Assembly (NCBI GenBank): GCA_033763355.1
Contig: JANRKT010000097.1
Span: 1 to 22,119, forward strand
Reading direction: 5' to 3'
Origin: JANRKT01 sp033763355
GTDB lineage: Bacteria; Bacteroidota; Bacteroidia; Chitinophagales; Chitinophagaceae
DNA length: 22,119 nt
The position numbers and the translations under genes are program-made. Below, one piece after another: positions 1 to 7,606 of the stretch (the stretch's first letter is position 1; every line of letters starts with the position of its first letter). The notes under the pieces were generated by a model, which saw nothing but the letters and a program-made list of their open reading frames with translations, did not search any database and was not told where the DNA came from.

Positions 1-704
1 AGGCCCTCATCACTTACCATGTGCACTTCAGGCCGGAAATAAAAGCTGACATGCGGATTGATATAAAGTATGGCATTTCCAGATTCCGTAATCCCGGGTG
101 AAAAGGCAAAACCATTTGAACCTGTCGCTTCAATTTCTTCCGCTTTTTCGTTCAGTGACAGTGGCGCATCAGTTCCCGAATAAAAATTCTTTACTTCATT
201 GGCAGATATACCGGCTGTATTGATAGCGCCGATGCTGCCATCCGTCCACAGCAAAGGGTACCATGGCCTGAAGCGGGTGAGCAATGCAGGTTTTACTTCC
301 GGGTATTTATATAAATAATAATTGATGCCATCTGCATAAGCGTTTAATAATTTTTTGAGCCACAGGGGAGATTTGTTATAATCTGCAACTGCTTCTGCAC
401 TGTCAATAATAAGGCGGATGAGAAGATCATTGTATAATTCAGATTCTCCGGATACTTCAGCCTTACGACCAAGCTTTTCAATATAGTTCATCTCCACCCT
501 TTTAAAATCATCTTCGCATTGGGCGTACATCAAACCAAATACTGCATCAGCGTCCGATTTTCCATAGATATGGGGTATGCCCCAGTTGTCGCGGATGATA
601 GTAACTTTTTTGGCCTGCTGCTCCCACCGGGCAATTTCGGTTTTGGTAAAAGGCTGCGCAAAAAGATGTAAAGGGAGTAAAAGAAAAGTCAGAAGTTTCT
701 TCAT
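1..704 (-). CDS. Penicillin acylase family protein (S45), 3' part outside window
   Basis: Translating the minus strand from the ATG at 704 gives 234 residues that run off the window edge. A Sec signal peptide (MKKLLTFLLLPLHLFAQ, residues 1-17) implies export. The propeptide-side motif TIIRDNWGIPHIYGKSDADA (35-54) and MYAQCEDD (59-66) are typical of penicillin and acyl-homoserine-lactone acylases. TGSNGFAFSP (194-203) matches the autocatalytic cleavage site, with Ser196 as the predicted N-terminal nucleophile of the beta chain. The family hydrolyses the amide between an acyl side chain and an amine, acting in the periplasm after self-cleavage. The visible part is the alpha chain and the first ~39 residues of the beta chain, so substrate class (penicillin, AHL or another N-acyl compound) is undecided. 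It lies 239 bases downstream of the DUF1624 gene and may have its own promoter. Family assignment is firm; substrate is not. Confidence 0.9.
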   Translation of the reverse strand, partial: MKKLLTFLLLPLHLFAQPFTKTEIARWEQQAKKVTIIRDNWGIPHIYGKSDADAVFGLMYAQCEDDFKRVEMNYIEKLGRKAEVSGESELYNDLLIRLIIDSAEAVADYNKSPLWLKKLLNAYADGINYYLYKYPEVKPALLTRFRPWYPLLWTDGSIGAINTAGISANEVKNFYSGTDAPLSLNEKAEEIEATGSNGFAFSPGITESGNAILYINPHVSFYFRPEVHMVSDEG

Positions 705-805
705 AATCAAAAATAACTTTAAGATGAGATTCCCGCGTTCAGTAAAAATATTCCGTTAGAAGTATGAGTGCTATTATTTTTTTGAAATTATAATGCCCAA
801 ATTAT

Positions 806-844
806 TTTGGACAAATCCGGAATTCAATTCCGGATTTGTCCAAA
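806..844. repeat. Perfect 19-bp inverted repeat with 1-base spacer
   Basis: The arms TTTGGACAAATCCGGAATT (806-824) and its exact reverse complement (826-844) flank a single C. The element sits in the 239-base gap between the DUF1624 stop (944) and the acylase start (704). Smaller inverted repeats lie beside it: AAAAATCAT at 878-886 against ATGATTTTT at 928-936, and GCAAT/ATTGC at 910-924. No convincing T-tract follows the stem on either strand, so it is a poor intrinsic terminator. A dispersed palindromic (REP-like) element or a cruciform-forming spacer fits as well. The gap holds no coding sequence I can support. Confidence 0.8.
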
Positions 845-943
845 GTATTCCCCAGGCGGATTGCAATACGGGTAGGCAAAAATCATACATTAATATTATA
901 AACTGTGTGGCAATAGCCGATTGCAACATGATTTTTTTGGTTT

Positions 944-2131
944 TTACAAATAACCCAGCCACCATTTTTCCCTGTGGCTGGTTTTGTATTTATCATACCA
1001 TTTGCACAGGGGATACAGCATGATTACAATTGCCATCCAGATAATATAAACCATACCCAGCGAAAAGCCTTCGCCTGCTTTTATAAAATTAATAAAGAGT
1101 GTGGGGTTGTTTGCGCCCTCGGCAAAAGAATGCCCTCTTATAAAAAAAACTATGGCGCTGAAAAAGTGGATGGTAAAGAAATGAAGGATGTAATAAAAGA
1201 AAGGCACCCTGCCATAAACCGAAATAACCCTGGTAAATGCATTTTGAATATTATCCCACCATGCCATTAAGAGCAAAGCGGGGCCAATGGTCATGCACAT
1301 ATAAAGTAATGACGGAGGGTATTTGTTTGTATTGATAAAAGAAAGAAAAGTATAGAACTTGTTTTTTTGCGCCGACCAGGAAAGCGGGTCGCCATAAATA
1401 TTAATAAACCGCAGCAGGATGAACAGTGCAATTGCCGACAGCCCGGCAACCACAAGAAATTTTTTCCTGTAGGCTTCATTGCCGTTGCGTAAAACCCTGC
1501 CGAGGCAATAGCCCAGCAGCATCAGGCCCGTCCATGGCATAAAAGGATAAAGAATAAAAAGCTGGTGTTTTCCCCATAAAGTATGTACGCCAAAGCGGTG
1601 CAGCAGGTTGTAAACAAAATTACCCGCATCCGGATTGGCCCGTTCATAAAAATCAAGCCCATTATGGCCCATTACGATCAGCAAGCCTGTTATCAGTATC
1701 CATTCAAAAGGCAGCCATACCAGCAAACCCAGCATCAGCATGCTTATGCCGATGGCCCAGATAACCTGTAGTGTAAATGCGCTGAAAAAAAAATCAAATG
1801 AAAAGATGAGGTTGATGAATGTAATTTCAGCAATGATGAGCCATAAGCCCCTTTTAATGAGAAACAGGCTCAGTTCTTTTTTTGATTTACGTGACGATTG
1901 CAGGTATGCTGATGTGCCGGACAGAAAAACAAAAACAGGCGCACAAAAATGTGTGATCCACCGGGTGAAGAAAAGCACAGGGGTGGTAGTATTAAGGTTG
2001 AGCGGATCTTCCACCAGCGCCGGGCCGTGAAAAAAATCCCTCACATGGTCCAGCGCCATTATGATCATAATAAGGCCCCTGAGGAGGTCAACTGACCTGA
2101 TGCGCTGGTTGTTTTCGGAAAGGTTGGTCAT
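944..2131 (-). CDS. DUF1624 / HGSNAT-like multipass membrane acyltransferase
   Basis: The 395-residue product opens with RIRSVDLLRGLIMIIMALDH (11-30), the signature of the DUF1624 / heparan-alpha-glucosaminide N-acetyltransferase catalytic family. The His of the LDHVRDF motif is the conserved one. Around ten hydrophobic segments follow, ending in a basic tail (KWYDKYKTSHREKWW). Members with known activity move an acetyl group from cytosolic acetyl-CoA across the membrane to an extracytoplasmic acceptor; bacterial substrates are mostly unknown. It begins 14 bases after the carbamoylase stop, so the two are probably co-transcribed. With exported deacylases around it, it could modify or recycle an amino compound in the periplasm, but that is inference. 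Family call is good; reaction is not established. Confidence 0.85.
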   Translation of the reverse strand: MTNLSENNQRIRSVDLLRGLIMIIMALDHVRDFFHGPALVEDPLNLNTTTPVLFFTRWITHFCAPVFVFLSGTSAYLQSSRKSKKELSLFLIKRGLWLIIAEITFINLIFSFDFFFSAFTLQVIWAIGISMLMLGLLVWLPFEWILITGLLIVMGHNGLDFYERANPDAGNFVYNLLHRFGVHTLWGKHQLFILYPFMPWTGLMLLGYCLGRVLRNGNEAYRKKFLVVAGLSAIALFILLRFINIYGDPLSWSAQKNKFYTFLSFINTNKYPPSLLYMCMTIGPALLLMAWWDNIQNAFTRVISVYGRVPFFYYILHFFTIHFFSAIVFFIRGHSFAEGANNPTLFINFIKAGEGFSLGMVYIIWMAIVIMLYPLCKWYDKYKTSHREKWWLGYL

Positions 2132-2145
2132 AAAAGAGCTGTAAG

Positions 2146-3426
2146 TTACTTATCTGTTGCAAGGATGGTTTGCAACAATACATTCCCCCCATTGGCCATA
2201 TCAGTTGCTGTTGAAAATTCTTTGGGTGAATGACTGATGCCAGCTTTGCTGGGAATAAATATCATTGCTACGGGCGCAATCAGTGCCATCTCCTGCGCAT
2301 CATGCCCGGCCCCGCTTTGCATAAATTTAGTGGTAAAGCCCGCTATTCTGGCTGATGCATAGATTTTTTGTTGTAATATTTTATCAGTTAATGCGGGTTT
2401 TGATTCATTGGCCTGGCGCACAAAACTGATTTTTGTTTTAGAGGCGGTTGCAATTGTTGCTGACCGCTTTTCAATTTCACGAAACAGGGTTTCAATTTTT
2501 TCTGCTGAGAGATCCCTTATTTCTAATCCTAAAATTACTTTTCCCGGAATTACATTGTAAGCGCCTGGTTGTACTGCAATTTTTCCAACAGTTCCCACCT
2601 GGTTCCCTTTTACACTGTTGATAACTTCATTAACAGCAATGATGAACTGCGAAGCAGCCAGTAATGCATCCTGCCTCATGTTCATGGGTGTAGTGCCTGC
2701 ATGATTGGCAAAACCTTCAACTGTAACTTCCCAATGTACAATACCCACAATACCTTCCACCACTCCAATCTGTATGTTTTCTTTTTCCAGGATACCACCC
2801 TGTTCAATGTGTAATTCAAGAAACGCTTTAATGTCCCCCTTTTTACGAACGCTGTATTGGATACTGTCCGGGTTACCTCCGATAATTTTGATGCCTTCCG
2901 CCATTGTTAAACCGCTTTGACTTTTTTGTTCCAATCCCGCTTTTGTTAAACCGCTTGCCATGGCCATACTGCCAATGGTGCCGCCTTCTTCGTTTGAGAA
3001 AATGATTACTTCAAGCGGATGCTCTGTAATGATGTTATTTTCATTCATCACTTCAATGACTTCCAGTGCGACGACAGAACCCACACAACCATCGTAGTTA
3101 CCGCCATCGGGCACCATGTCAATATGAGAACCGAAAGCGATAGGTTTTAATGAAGGGTTTTTCCCTTTTCTTTTGCCAATAATATTACCTGCGTAATCAA
3201 TGCTTATTTCCAATCCTGTTTTTTTCATCAGGCCCATATACCATGCCCTTGCTTCTACATCGCCTTTGGTAAAGGCTACACGGTAACCTCTGCCATCAGC
3301 ATCTTTGCCAAACCTGGCCAGTTCCAAAATGCGGCTTTCGATGCGTTGCTCATTTACTTTGAATTGGGTTTGGGCAAAAGCAGGCAGTGAGATAAATAAA
3401 ATAAGCGCAGCAGGTATTTTTTTCAT
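2146..3426 (-). CDS. Exported M20 Zn-hydrolase: N-carbamoyl-L-amino-acid hydrolase / allantoate amidohydrolase type
   Basis: The 426-residue product has a signal peptide (MKKIPAALILFISLPAFAQ) and a complete M20 carbamoylase domain. Metal and catalytic motifs are visible: GSHIDMVPDGGNYDG with His101 and Asp112, FSNEEGG with Glu146/147, ELHIEQG with His206, the dimerisation-lid motif NHAGTTPM (241-248), SGAGHDAQEM (372-380) and GISHSPKEF (396-404). Relatives remove a carbamoyl or ureido group from N-carbamoyl amino acids, beta-ureidopropionate or allantoate. Most characterised members are cytosolic, so export is notable. It stands 44 bases after the P1 peptidase gene. A second, degraded copy of the last 25 codons of such a gene is found at 7517-7606. 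The subfamily (carbamoylase versus allantoate) cannot be decided by eye. Confidence 0.9.
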   Translation of the reverse strand: MKKIPAALILFISLPAFAQTQFKVNEQRIESRILELARFGKDADGRGYRVAFTKGDVEARAWYMGLMKKTGLEISIDYAGNIIGKRKGKNPSLKPIAFGSHIDMVPDGGNYDGCVGSVVALEVIEVMNENNIITEHPLEVIIFSNEEGGTIGSMAMASGLTKAGLEQKSQSGLTMAEGIKIIGGNPDSIQYSVRKKGDIKAFLELHIEQGGILEKENIQIGVVEGIVGIVHWEVTVEGFANHAGTTPMNMRQDALLAASQFIIAVNEVINSVKGNQVGTVGKIAVQPGAYNVIPGKVILGLEIRDLSAEKIETLFREIEKRSATIATASKTKISFVRQANESKPALTDKILQQKIYASARIAGFTTKFMQSGAGHDAQEMALIAPVAMIFIPSKAGISHSPKEFSTATDMANGGNVLLQTILATDK

Positions 3427-3470
3427 ATTTAAATTTAGCTGTTCATTTAATAATTTATCAGATTAAACGG

Positions 3471-4628
3471 TTATTTTATCCTGTTGTATTTTTTTAATAC
3501 ATCTGTCACCAGCTTGTGCGGCAACCCATATGCCTTGTTGCCATTGATACCTTCCATGGTTTCGGCTGCTACCATGGCATTGATGATGGCTTCTTCCACC
3601 GACTGAACGGTTGCTTCAAATAACGGGTTGATTAAATCATTGGGTAATTCAGTCACCTGTGTAAAATTTTCTCTTTGAAAAGCAGCTGGATTTGCTGTGG
3701 AAAATGCAATGAAAATATCACCGGAGCCATTCTCGCCGCGTCCACCAACTTTGCCTATGCCCAGTGCAATCCTAGCAGCTATTCTTTTTAACTGCTGTGG
3801 TAATAATGGCGCATCGGTTGCCAGCACTACAATAATAGAGCCATCACCGGGCTGATAAGAAGGTGGTGCTTTAAACTCGTAATTCATGGTGTCCCTTAAT
3901 TCTTTTCCAACCGGCACTCCTGCAATGGTAAAGTTGCGTTTACTTCCAAAATTTGATTGCACCAGAACCCCGACAGTATAAGTTGAATCTTTAATTTTTA
4001 TAACCCTTGAAGAGGTGCCTGTACCACCTTTAAATCCCAAACACATCATGCCTGTGCCGCCTCCTACATTGCCTTCTTTAATGAAACCACTCTTTGCACT
4101 GTCAAGTGCTTCGTATGCATTGCTTTCTTTTACATGAAAACCATAAATGTCATTCAGGAAACCATCATAAGTTTCTGCCACTACGGGATAAGTGTACCAG
4201 AAATCTTCTTTGTACCAGCCCTTTTTTACATACCATTTCAATACAGCATCTCTTACCACACCCACACTGTTGGTATTGGTTATCATCACCGGTCCTTCCA
4301 GAAAGCCAGATTCAGTTATCCATGTTGTTCCGGTCATTTCACCATTGCCATTGAGTGCATACCAGTTTGCATAAACAGGATTATTGTTTCTGCCCCTTGG
4401 TAAAATAGCAGTAACGCCGGTACGCACAGGACCTTTACCTCTTATATTTTTCCCCGTTCCGGAAATAATGGTACTGTAGCCTACTTCCACACCTTTTACA
4501 TCGGTAATGGCATTGAATTTTCCGGGTGTGCCATCGAAAGGTATTCCGATATCCCTGGCACGTGGTTGTTGCCCAAAAACGAAAGAATGAATAAGGATAA
4601 GTAAGATAATTACCGCTGTTTTTTTCAT
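3471..4628 (-). CDS. P1 family peptidase (DmpA/BapA-type aminopeptidase, S58)
   Basis: The 385-residue protein has a signal peptide ending VFGQ (about residue 19). Family motifs are VRTGVTAILPRG (68-79), NGNGEMTGTTWI (93-104), PVMITNTNSVGVVRDAV (113-129), GNVGGGTGM (186-194), GGTGTSSRV (201-209) and GDGSIIVVLATDAPL (261-275). In DmpA and BapA the precursor cleaves itself before the Ser of this last motif, so Ser264 is the predicted nucleophile and Gly263-Ser264 the cleavage site. Characterised relatives release N-terminal D-Ala or Gly, or beta-amino acids, from small peptides and amides. Length is normal for the family. It follows the alpha/beta hydrolase by 75 bases and precedes the carbamoylase. 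The substrate (D-aminopeptidase or beta-peptidyl) is open. Confidence 0.92.
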   Translation of the reverse strand: MKKTAVIILLILIHSFVFGQQPRARDIGIPFDGTPGKFNAITDVKGVEVGYSTIISGTGKNIRGKGPVRTGVTAILPRGRNNNPVYANWYALNGNGEMTGTTWITESGFLEGPVMITNTNSVGVVRDAVLKWYVKKGWYKEDFWYTYPVVAETYDGFLNDIYGFHVKESNAYEALDSAKSGFIKEGNVGGGTGMMCLGFKGGTGTSSRVIKIKDSTYTVGVLVQSNFGSKRNFTIAGVPVGKELRDTMNYEFKAPPSYQPGDGSIIVVLATDAPLLPQQLKRIAARIALGIGKVGGRGENGSGDIFIAFSTANPAAFQRENFTQVTELPNDLINPLFEATVQSVEEAIINAMVAAETMEGINGNKAYGLPHKLVTDVLKKYNRIK

Positions 4629-4703
4629 GATTCATTTTTTACAGGTCAAGATATCTTTGCATTGCGGTTTTAAATACTACATGTTGGGGCAGATGAATCG
4701 TTT

Positions 4704-5540
4704 TTAGTGTTGCAGTTCTTTATTGATCCAGTTAATAATATCAGCAAACACTTCTTCCCGGTTTGTCTCTATAAAAAGATTGTGTAAGGCCCCGGGGTAT
4801 ATGTGCTTTTCTTTTTCTTTCATCTCTATATTGTTGTAAAAAGCCTGTGCGCCGCCCGGTGGCACAATCCTGTCATCTGCGCCCTGTAATAAAAGCAGGG
4901 GCGTTTGCATAGTTGCTGCGTATTGTTTGGAAGCCTTTATTGCCTGTAGGGTAGCCAGGGCTAATCGTGGTGTGGCTTTGTTTTGCCAAAACGGATCTGA
5001 TGTATATTCCGCAACAGCTGTTGCATCGCGGCTGATGCCGGATAAGTCAAGTTTCAAATCGATCAATTTGCCGGGAAAAAACATGCTGATGACGGGCAAT
5101 AGTAATTTCACAAGCGTAGGCGATCCGCTGTTGTCGAGAGCAGGTGAGGCCAATATGATACCTTTAAATTCACCGGGATGCTGTTGGGCACAAGAAACCG
5201 CAATAAGTCCGCCAAGGCTAAGCCCACAGATAAACAGCGGACATTTGCAGACAGACCGGATATGTTTGCAAACTGCGACCATATCGTCCATATAATCCAT
5301 CCAGCTGTTTACATACATCCTTTTACCTCCTGAGCGGCCATGACCCCTCAGGTCGAAAGAAAAAAAGTTCATATTGCCATTGAGCAGGTAATCGCCTAAC
5401 AAGCGGTAAGGCAGGGCATTTGCATGATCACCCATGCCGTGTATAAGCAGCACGGATGCACCTGATTTTTCAATTACCGTTCTTTCATAAAGGGCAAGTG
5501 TCGTTCCGTCGGCTGATATTATAGTGTGTGTATGGGTCAT
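4704..5540 (-). CDS. Alpha/beta hydrolase, monoacylglycerol-lipase/lysophospholipase-like
   Basis: The 278-residue product has no signal peptide and a complete alpha/beta-hydrolase triad. LIHGMGDHA (33-40) supplies the oxyanion hole, FDLRGHGRSGG (62-72) is the typical monoacylglycerol-lipase loop, CGLSLGG (105-111) is the nucleophile elbow with Ser108, QGADDRIVPP (219-228) carries the acid Asp222 or Asp223, and YPGALHNL (248-255) carries His253. The Hydrolase_4 group includes monoglyceride lipases, lysophospholipases and some esterases. Its start lies 2 bases after the stop of a 25-codon ORF that itself begins 2 bases after the 296-residue membrane-protein gene, so translation is probably coupled to both. 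It is the only hydrolase in the set that appears cytosolic. Confidence 0.9.
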   Translation of the reverse strand: MTHTHTIISADGTTLALYERTVIEKSGASVLLIHGMGDHANALPYRLLGDYLLNGNMNFFSFDLRGHGRSGGKRMYVNSWMDYMDDMVAVCKHIRSVCKCPLFICGLSLGGLIAVSCAQQHPGEFKGIILASPALDNSGSPTLVKLLLPVISMFFPGKLIDLKLDLSGISRDATAVAEYTSDPFWQNKATPRLALATLQAIKASKQYAATMQTPLLLLQGADDRIVPPGGAQAFYNNIEMKEKEKHIYPGALHNLFIETNREEVFADIINWINKELQH

Positions 5541-5542
5541 GG

Positions 5543-5620
5543 TTATGTTACCTTAAACTCTTGTTCCTTGTTTTGCCGTTTTGGTTCCTCCGGGCTGCTG
5601 ATGGGTTTGTTTTCGTTCAT
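5543..5620 (-). CDS. 25-codon ORF bridging two genes with 2-base gaps
   Basis: ATG at 5620 and TAA at 5545-5543 define a polar 25-residue peptide starting MNENKPISSPEEPKRQ. It fills the space between the 296-residue membrane protein (stop 5625-5623) and the alpha/beta hydrolase (start 5540) with exactly 2 bases on each side. Its first seven residues, MNENKPI, resemble the start of that upstream protein, MEENKPI, so it may be the N-terminal stub of a third, lost paralogue. It could equally be a leader that carries ribosomes to the next start by termination-reinitiation. No domain is recognisable. Coding status rests on position and the N-terminal likeness only. Confidence 0.4.
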   Translation of the reverse strand: MNENKPISSPEEPKRQNKEQEFKVT

Positions 5621-5622
5621 AT

Positions 5623-6513
5623 TTATTTGAGATGATATTCTTTTTGTAAAAAGGCAATGATATTTTTTGCTTTTTTATTCAATCGTTCAAGTCTTGTTGT
5701 AATAATGATATTGCTCCCCTTGAGTTGATTGATACAGAAAGCAAGGTCTTGTTGTAAAGAGGGGTCATAAGATCGTAAAGGAGGGTTGCCGGTTGGTTTG
5801 TTTACATTATTGAGTTCATCCAGCATTTTATCAAAGACAAAGGGGTTAAATATACGTGTAAGAAATGGATCGGCTGCCCTGCGTTCTATACGATCATCTT
5901 CCTGGTTCTCAAGTATGTAATCAACTAATTTTTGATAGGAAATAATACTGTCTGCTGCATTTTCATTTCTTATTAACCGCAACGAACCTGAGTATTTTAA
6001 TTGGGTAATGGTTCTGTCGTTACTTTGAAAACGGGTTGTTCTCACCAGTAACCGGCCCAGATAATAAAGATCATTTTCATACCCTTTTATCTTTTGTTCG
6101 CTTAATAAATAGGTGAGAGAATCTAATTGAGCTCCCTTTCTTTTTCTGAAAATTAAATTTGCATTGATGGCAGCCGTATCAACTTTTAGGTCTTCAATAA
6201 ATGTTTGAATAAATTTTTTCTCTCTGTCTCTTTCTATTTTATGCTCCAACTGATACTCTGCCATAAAACCGCAGAACACAGCAAGGAACAACATTAAAAA
6301 TTCCCAGAAATAACTTTTCCAGTTTTTCTTTCCGTGACCTTCGTGTGAGTGGTGATGTACTTCCATATCTTGTTCAGTTACGGGTGGTTGGTTAGGAGTT
6401 ATGTGTTGTTCGGCTTGAGCAATGAGTTCATCAGTTGAAGGAGGGTTCAACTGTTGTTGATTATTTGGTGGCTTTACCTCGTCTTCGTTATGAATGGGTT
6501 TGTTTTCTTCCAT
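5623..6513 (-). CDS. Single-pass membrane protein with His-rich juxtamembrane stretch, paralogue B
   Basis: The 296-residue product has a disordered, Pro/Gln/Asn-rich N-terminal arm (1-50), a His-rich motif HHHSHEGHGKKNWKSYF (53-69), one membrane span (about 67-85, WEFLMLFLAVFCGFMAEYQ) and a charged helical start EHKIERDREKK. A soluble domain of about 200 residues follows. Inside it, TITQLKYSGSLRLIRN recalls Bacteroidota DUF6090-type membrane proteins, but I do not claim that family firmly. No enzymatic motif is seen. The orientation of the arm and the soluble domain cannot be settled; there is no cleavable signal. It follows its paralogue (6592-7509) by 78 bases. Function is unknown; the His cluster might bind metal. 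Confidence 0.8.
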   Translation of the reverse strand: MEENKPIHNEDEVKPPNNQQQLNPPSTDELIAQAEQHITPNQPPVTEQDMEVHHHSHEGHGKKNWKSYFWEFLMLFLAVFCGFMAEYQLEHKIERDREKKFIQTFIEDLKVDTAAINANLIFRKRKGAQLDSLTYLLSEQKIKGYENDLYYLGRLLVRTTRFQSNDRTITQLKYSGSLRLIRNENAADSIISYQKLVDYILENQEDDRIERRAADPFLTRIFNPFVFDKMLDELNNVNKPTGNPPLRSYDPSLQQDLAFCINQLKGSNIIITTRLERLNKKAKNIIAFLQKEYHLK

Positions 6514-6591
6514 GTTTTATTTATAGGTTGATTCATTTTTGATATCAGCCATTAATCTTATTGCTCGTTTGCAAGCAAAAGCGTAAGTTTT

Positions 6592-7509
6592 TTATTCCCG
6601 GTGAACTTTATATTTTTTCTCAAGTAATGTCATCAGCTCTGATGCCTTTTTTTGTAAACTTTTTATAAGAACGAGCTGTGTCATCTTATTTCTTTTAATG
6701 AAATTCATAGGAATATGAAAATCGTTTAAATCCGCTTTAGTAAATGGCATTAACGGGTAATTTTTTCCAAGTCTTTGAAACGAATTACTTCCATCGCCAA
6801 TTATAATATCAAACACATTGGCATCAAAAATTTTCCCCATTAAACTTCGTGCAAGCACAAAGTGTTCCCTCTCAAATTCCTGAATATTTTTTAAAAATGA
6901 AACTGCCAGCTTATAGGATTGTATACTATCTACAATAGCCCTGCTCCTTATAAGCCGCAAACCACCGGAGTTTTCAAGTTGAGTGATGGTGCCATCGGTA
7001 GGATAAAATGGTCTTAGCGTTACTACTCTTCTGCCAAAGAAATAAGCACCGGATGTTTCCTGCAGATATTTTTTGCTTCTAAAAATATCGAAGAGGGAAT
7101 CATTATTGGCAATATCATCCCGTGTACCTTTTATCAAAGCACTCAGGTTTAAGGTATCCGTCTTTAAATCACGGTACAAAGAAAACATATATTGTTTCTC
7201 CCTATCCCTTTCAATCTTGTGCTCCAACTGGTACTCAGCTAAAAAACCGCAGAACACAGCGAGGAACAACATTAAAAATTCCCAGAAGTAGCTTTTCCAG
7301 TTTCGTTTACCATGTTCGTGATGGGTGTGGTGATGTACTTCCATGTCTTCTGTTTCTGGTTTGGAGTTTCTGGTTTGTGGTTGTTCAGCTTCTGTGCTTG
7401 TTTCAGCAGCAGGTTTAATGGGCTCATCAGTTGAAGGGTTGTTCAACTGGTGTTGCTGCTGTGCATCATCTGCTGCCGGTGATTGTTCTTTGTTTTCTTC
7501 TTCCTGCAT
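6592..7509 (-). CDS. Single-pass membrane protein with His-rich juxtamembrane stretch, paralogue A
   Basis: The 305-residue protein has the same architecture as its neighbour: an acidic, Gln/Pro-rich arm (1-57), EVHHHTHHEHGKRNWKSYF (57-75), a membrane span (about 74-91) and EHKIERDREKQY. It too has a soluble domain with TITQLENSGGLRLIRS. The two proteins share MEVHHH, the NWKSYFWEFLMLFLAVFCGF segment and the TITQL motif; the rest has drifted well apart. At DNA level the membrane-span segment (7221-7305) is about nine tenths identical to 6243-6327, with most changes silent. It starts 7 bases after the stop of the carbamoylase remnant, so it belongs to the same transcription unit as the upstream amidohydrolases or has been joined to it by deletion. 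Function is unknown. Confidence 0.8.
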   Translation of the reverse strand: MQEEENKEQSPAADDAQQQHQLNNPSTDEPIKPAAETSTEAEQPQTRNSKPETEDMEVHHHTHHEHGKRNWKSYFWEFLMLFLAVFCGFLAEYQLEHKIERDREKQYMFSLYRDLKTDTLNLSALIKGTRDDIANNDSLFDIFRSKKYLQETSGAYFFGRRVVTLRPFYPTDGTITQLENSGGLRLIRSRAIVDSIQSYKLAVSFLKNIQEFEREHFVLARSLMGKIFDANVFDIIIGDGSNSFQRLGKNYPLMPFTKADLNDFHIPMNFIKRNKMTQLVLIKSLQKKASELMTLLEKKYKVHRE

Positions 7510-7516
7510 GGTTGTA

Positions 7517-7606
7517 TTATTCCTTATCTAAATTTAATATAGTTTGGAACAACCTATTTGTTTCATCAGCCATATCTGTTGCTGTTGAAAATTGTTTAGC
7601 TTTCAT
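7517..7606 (-). pseudogene. 3' remnant of a second M20 carbamoylase gene (29 codons)
   Basis: A reading frame from ATG at 7606 to TAA at 7519-7517 encodes KQFSTATDMADETNRLFQTI and then LNLDKE. It aligns without gaps, apart from one extra final codon, to residues 402-426 of the complete carbamoylase (KEFSTATDMANGGNVLLQTI, LATDK): about 17 of 25 identical. The DNA matches best at 7567-7593 against 2197-2223. Several differences are silent (ACA/ACT, GCT/GCC, ACT/ACC, ATA/ATC), which suggests an old paralogue that was under selection before loss rather than a fresh copy. The frame overlaps the end of the YtcJ-type amidohydrolase gene by 11 bases. No catalytic residues remain, so it is a gene scar. 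Confidence 0.8.

Noticed and set aside
793..1023. Plus-strand 76-codon ORF, and a minus-strand 63-codon ORF at 774-965
   Set aside because: Both are produced by reading through the palindrome at 806-844, which gives similar peptides on both strands; neither has a recognisable domain.
4639..4713. Open frame of about 25 codons ending HVVFKTAMQRYLDL-stop just upstream of the P1 peptidase, possibly another gene-end scar
   Set aside because: It has no start codon, no recognised homologue in the window and is short enough to occur by chance; only a database search could support it.
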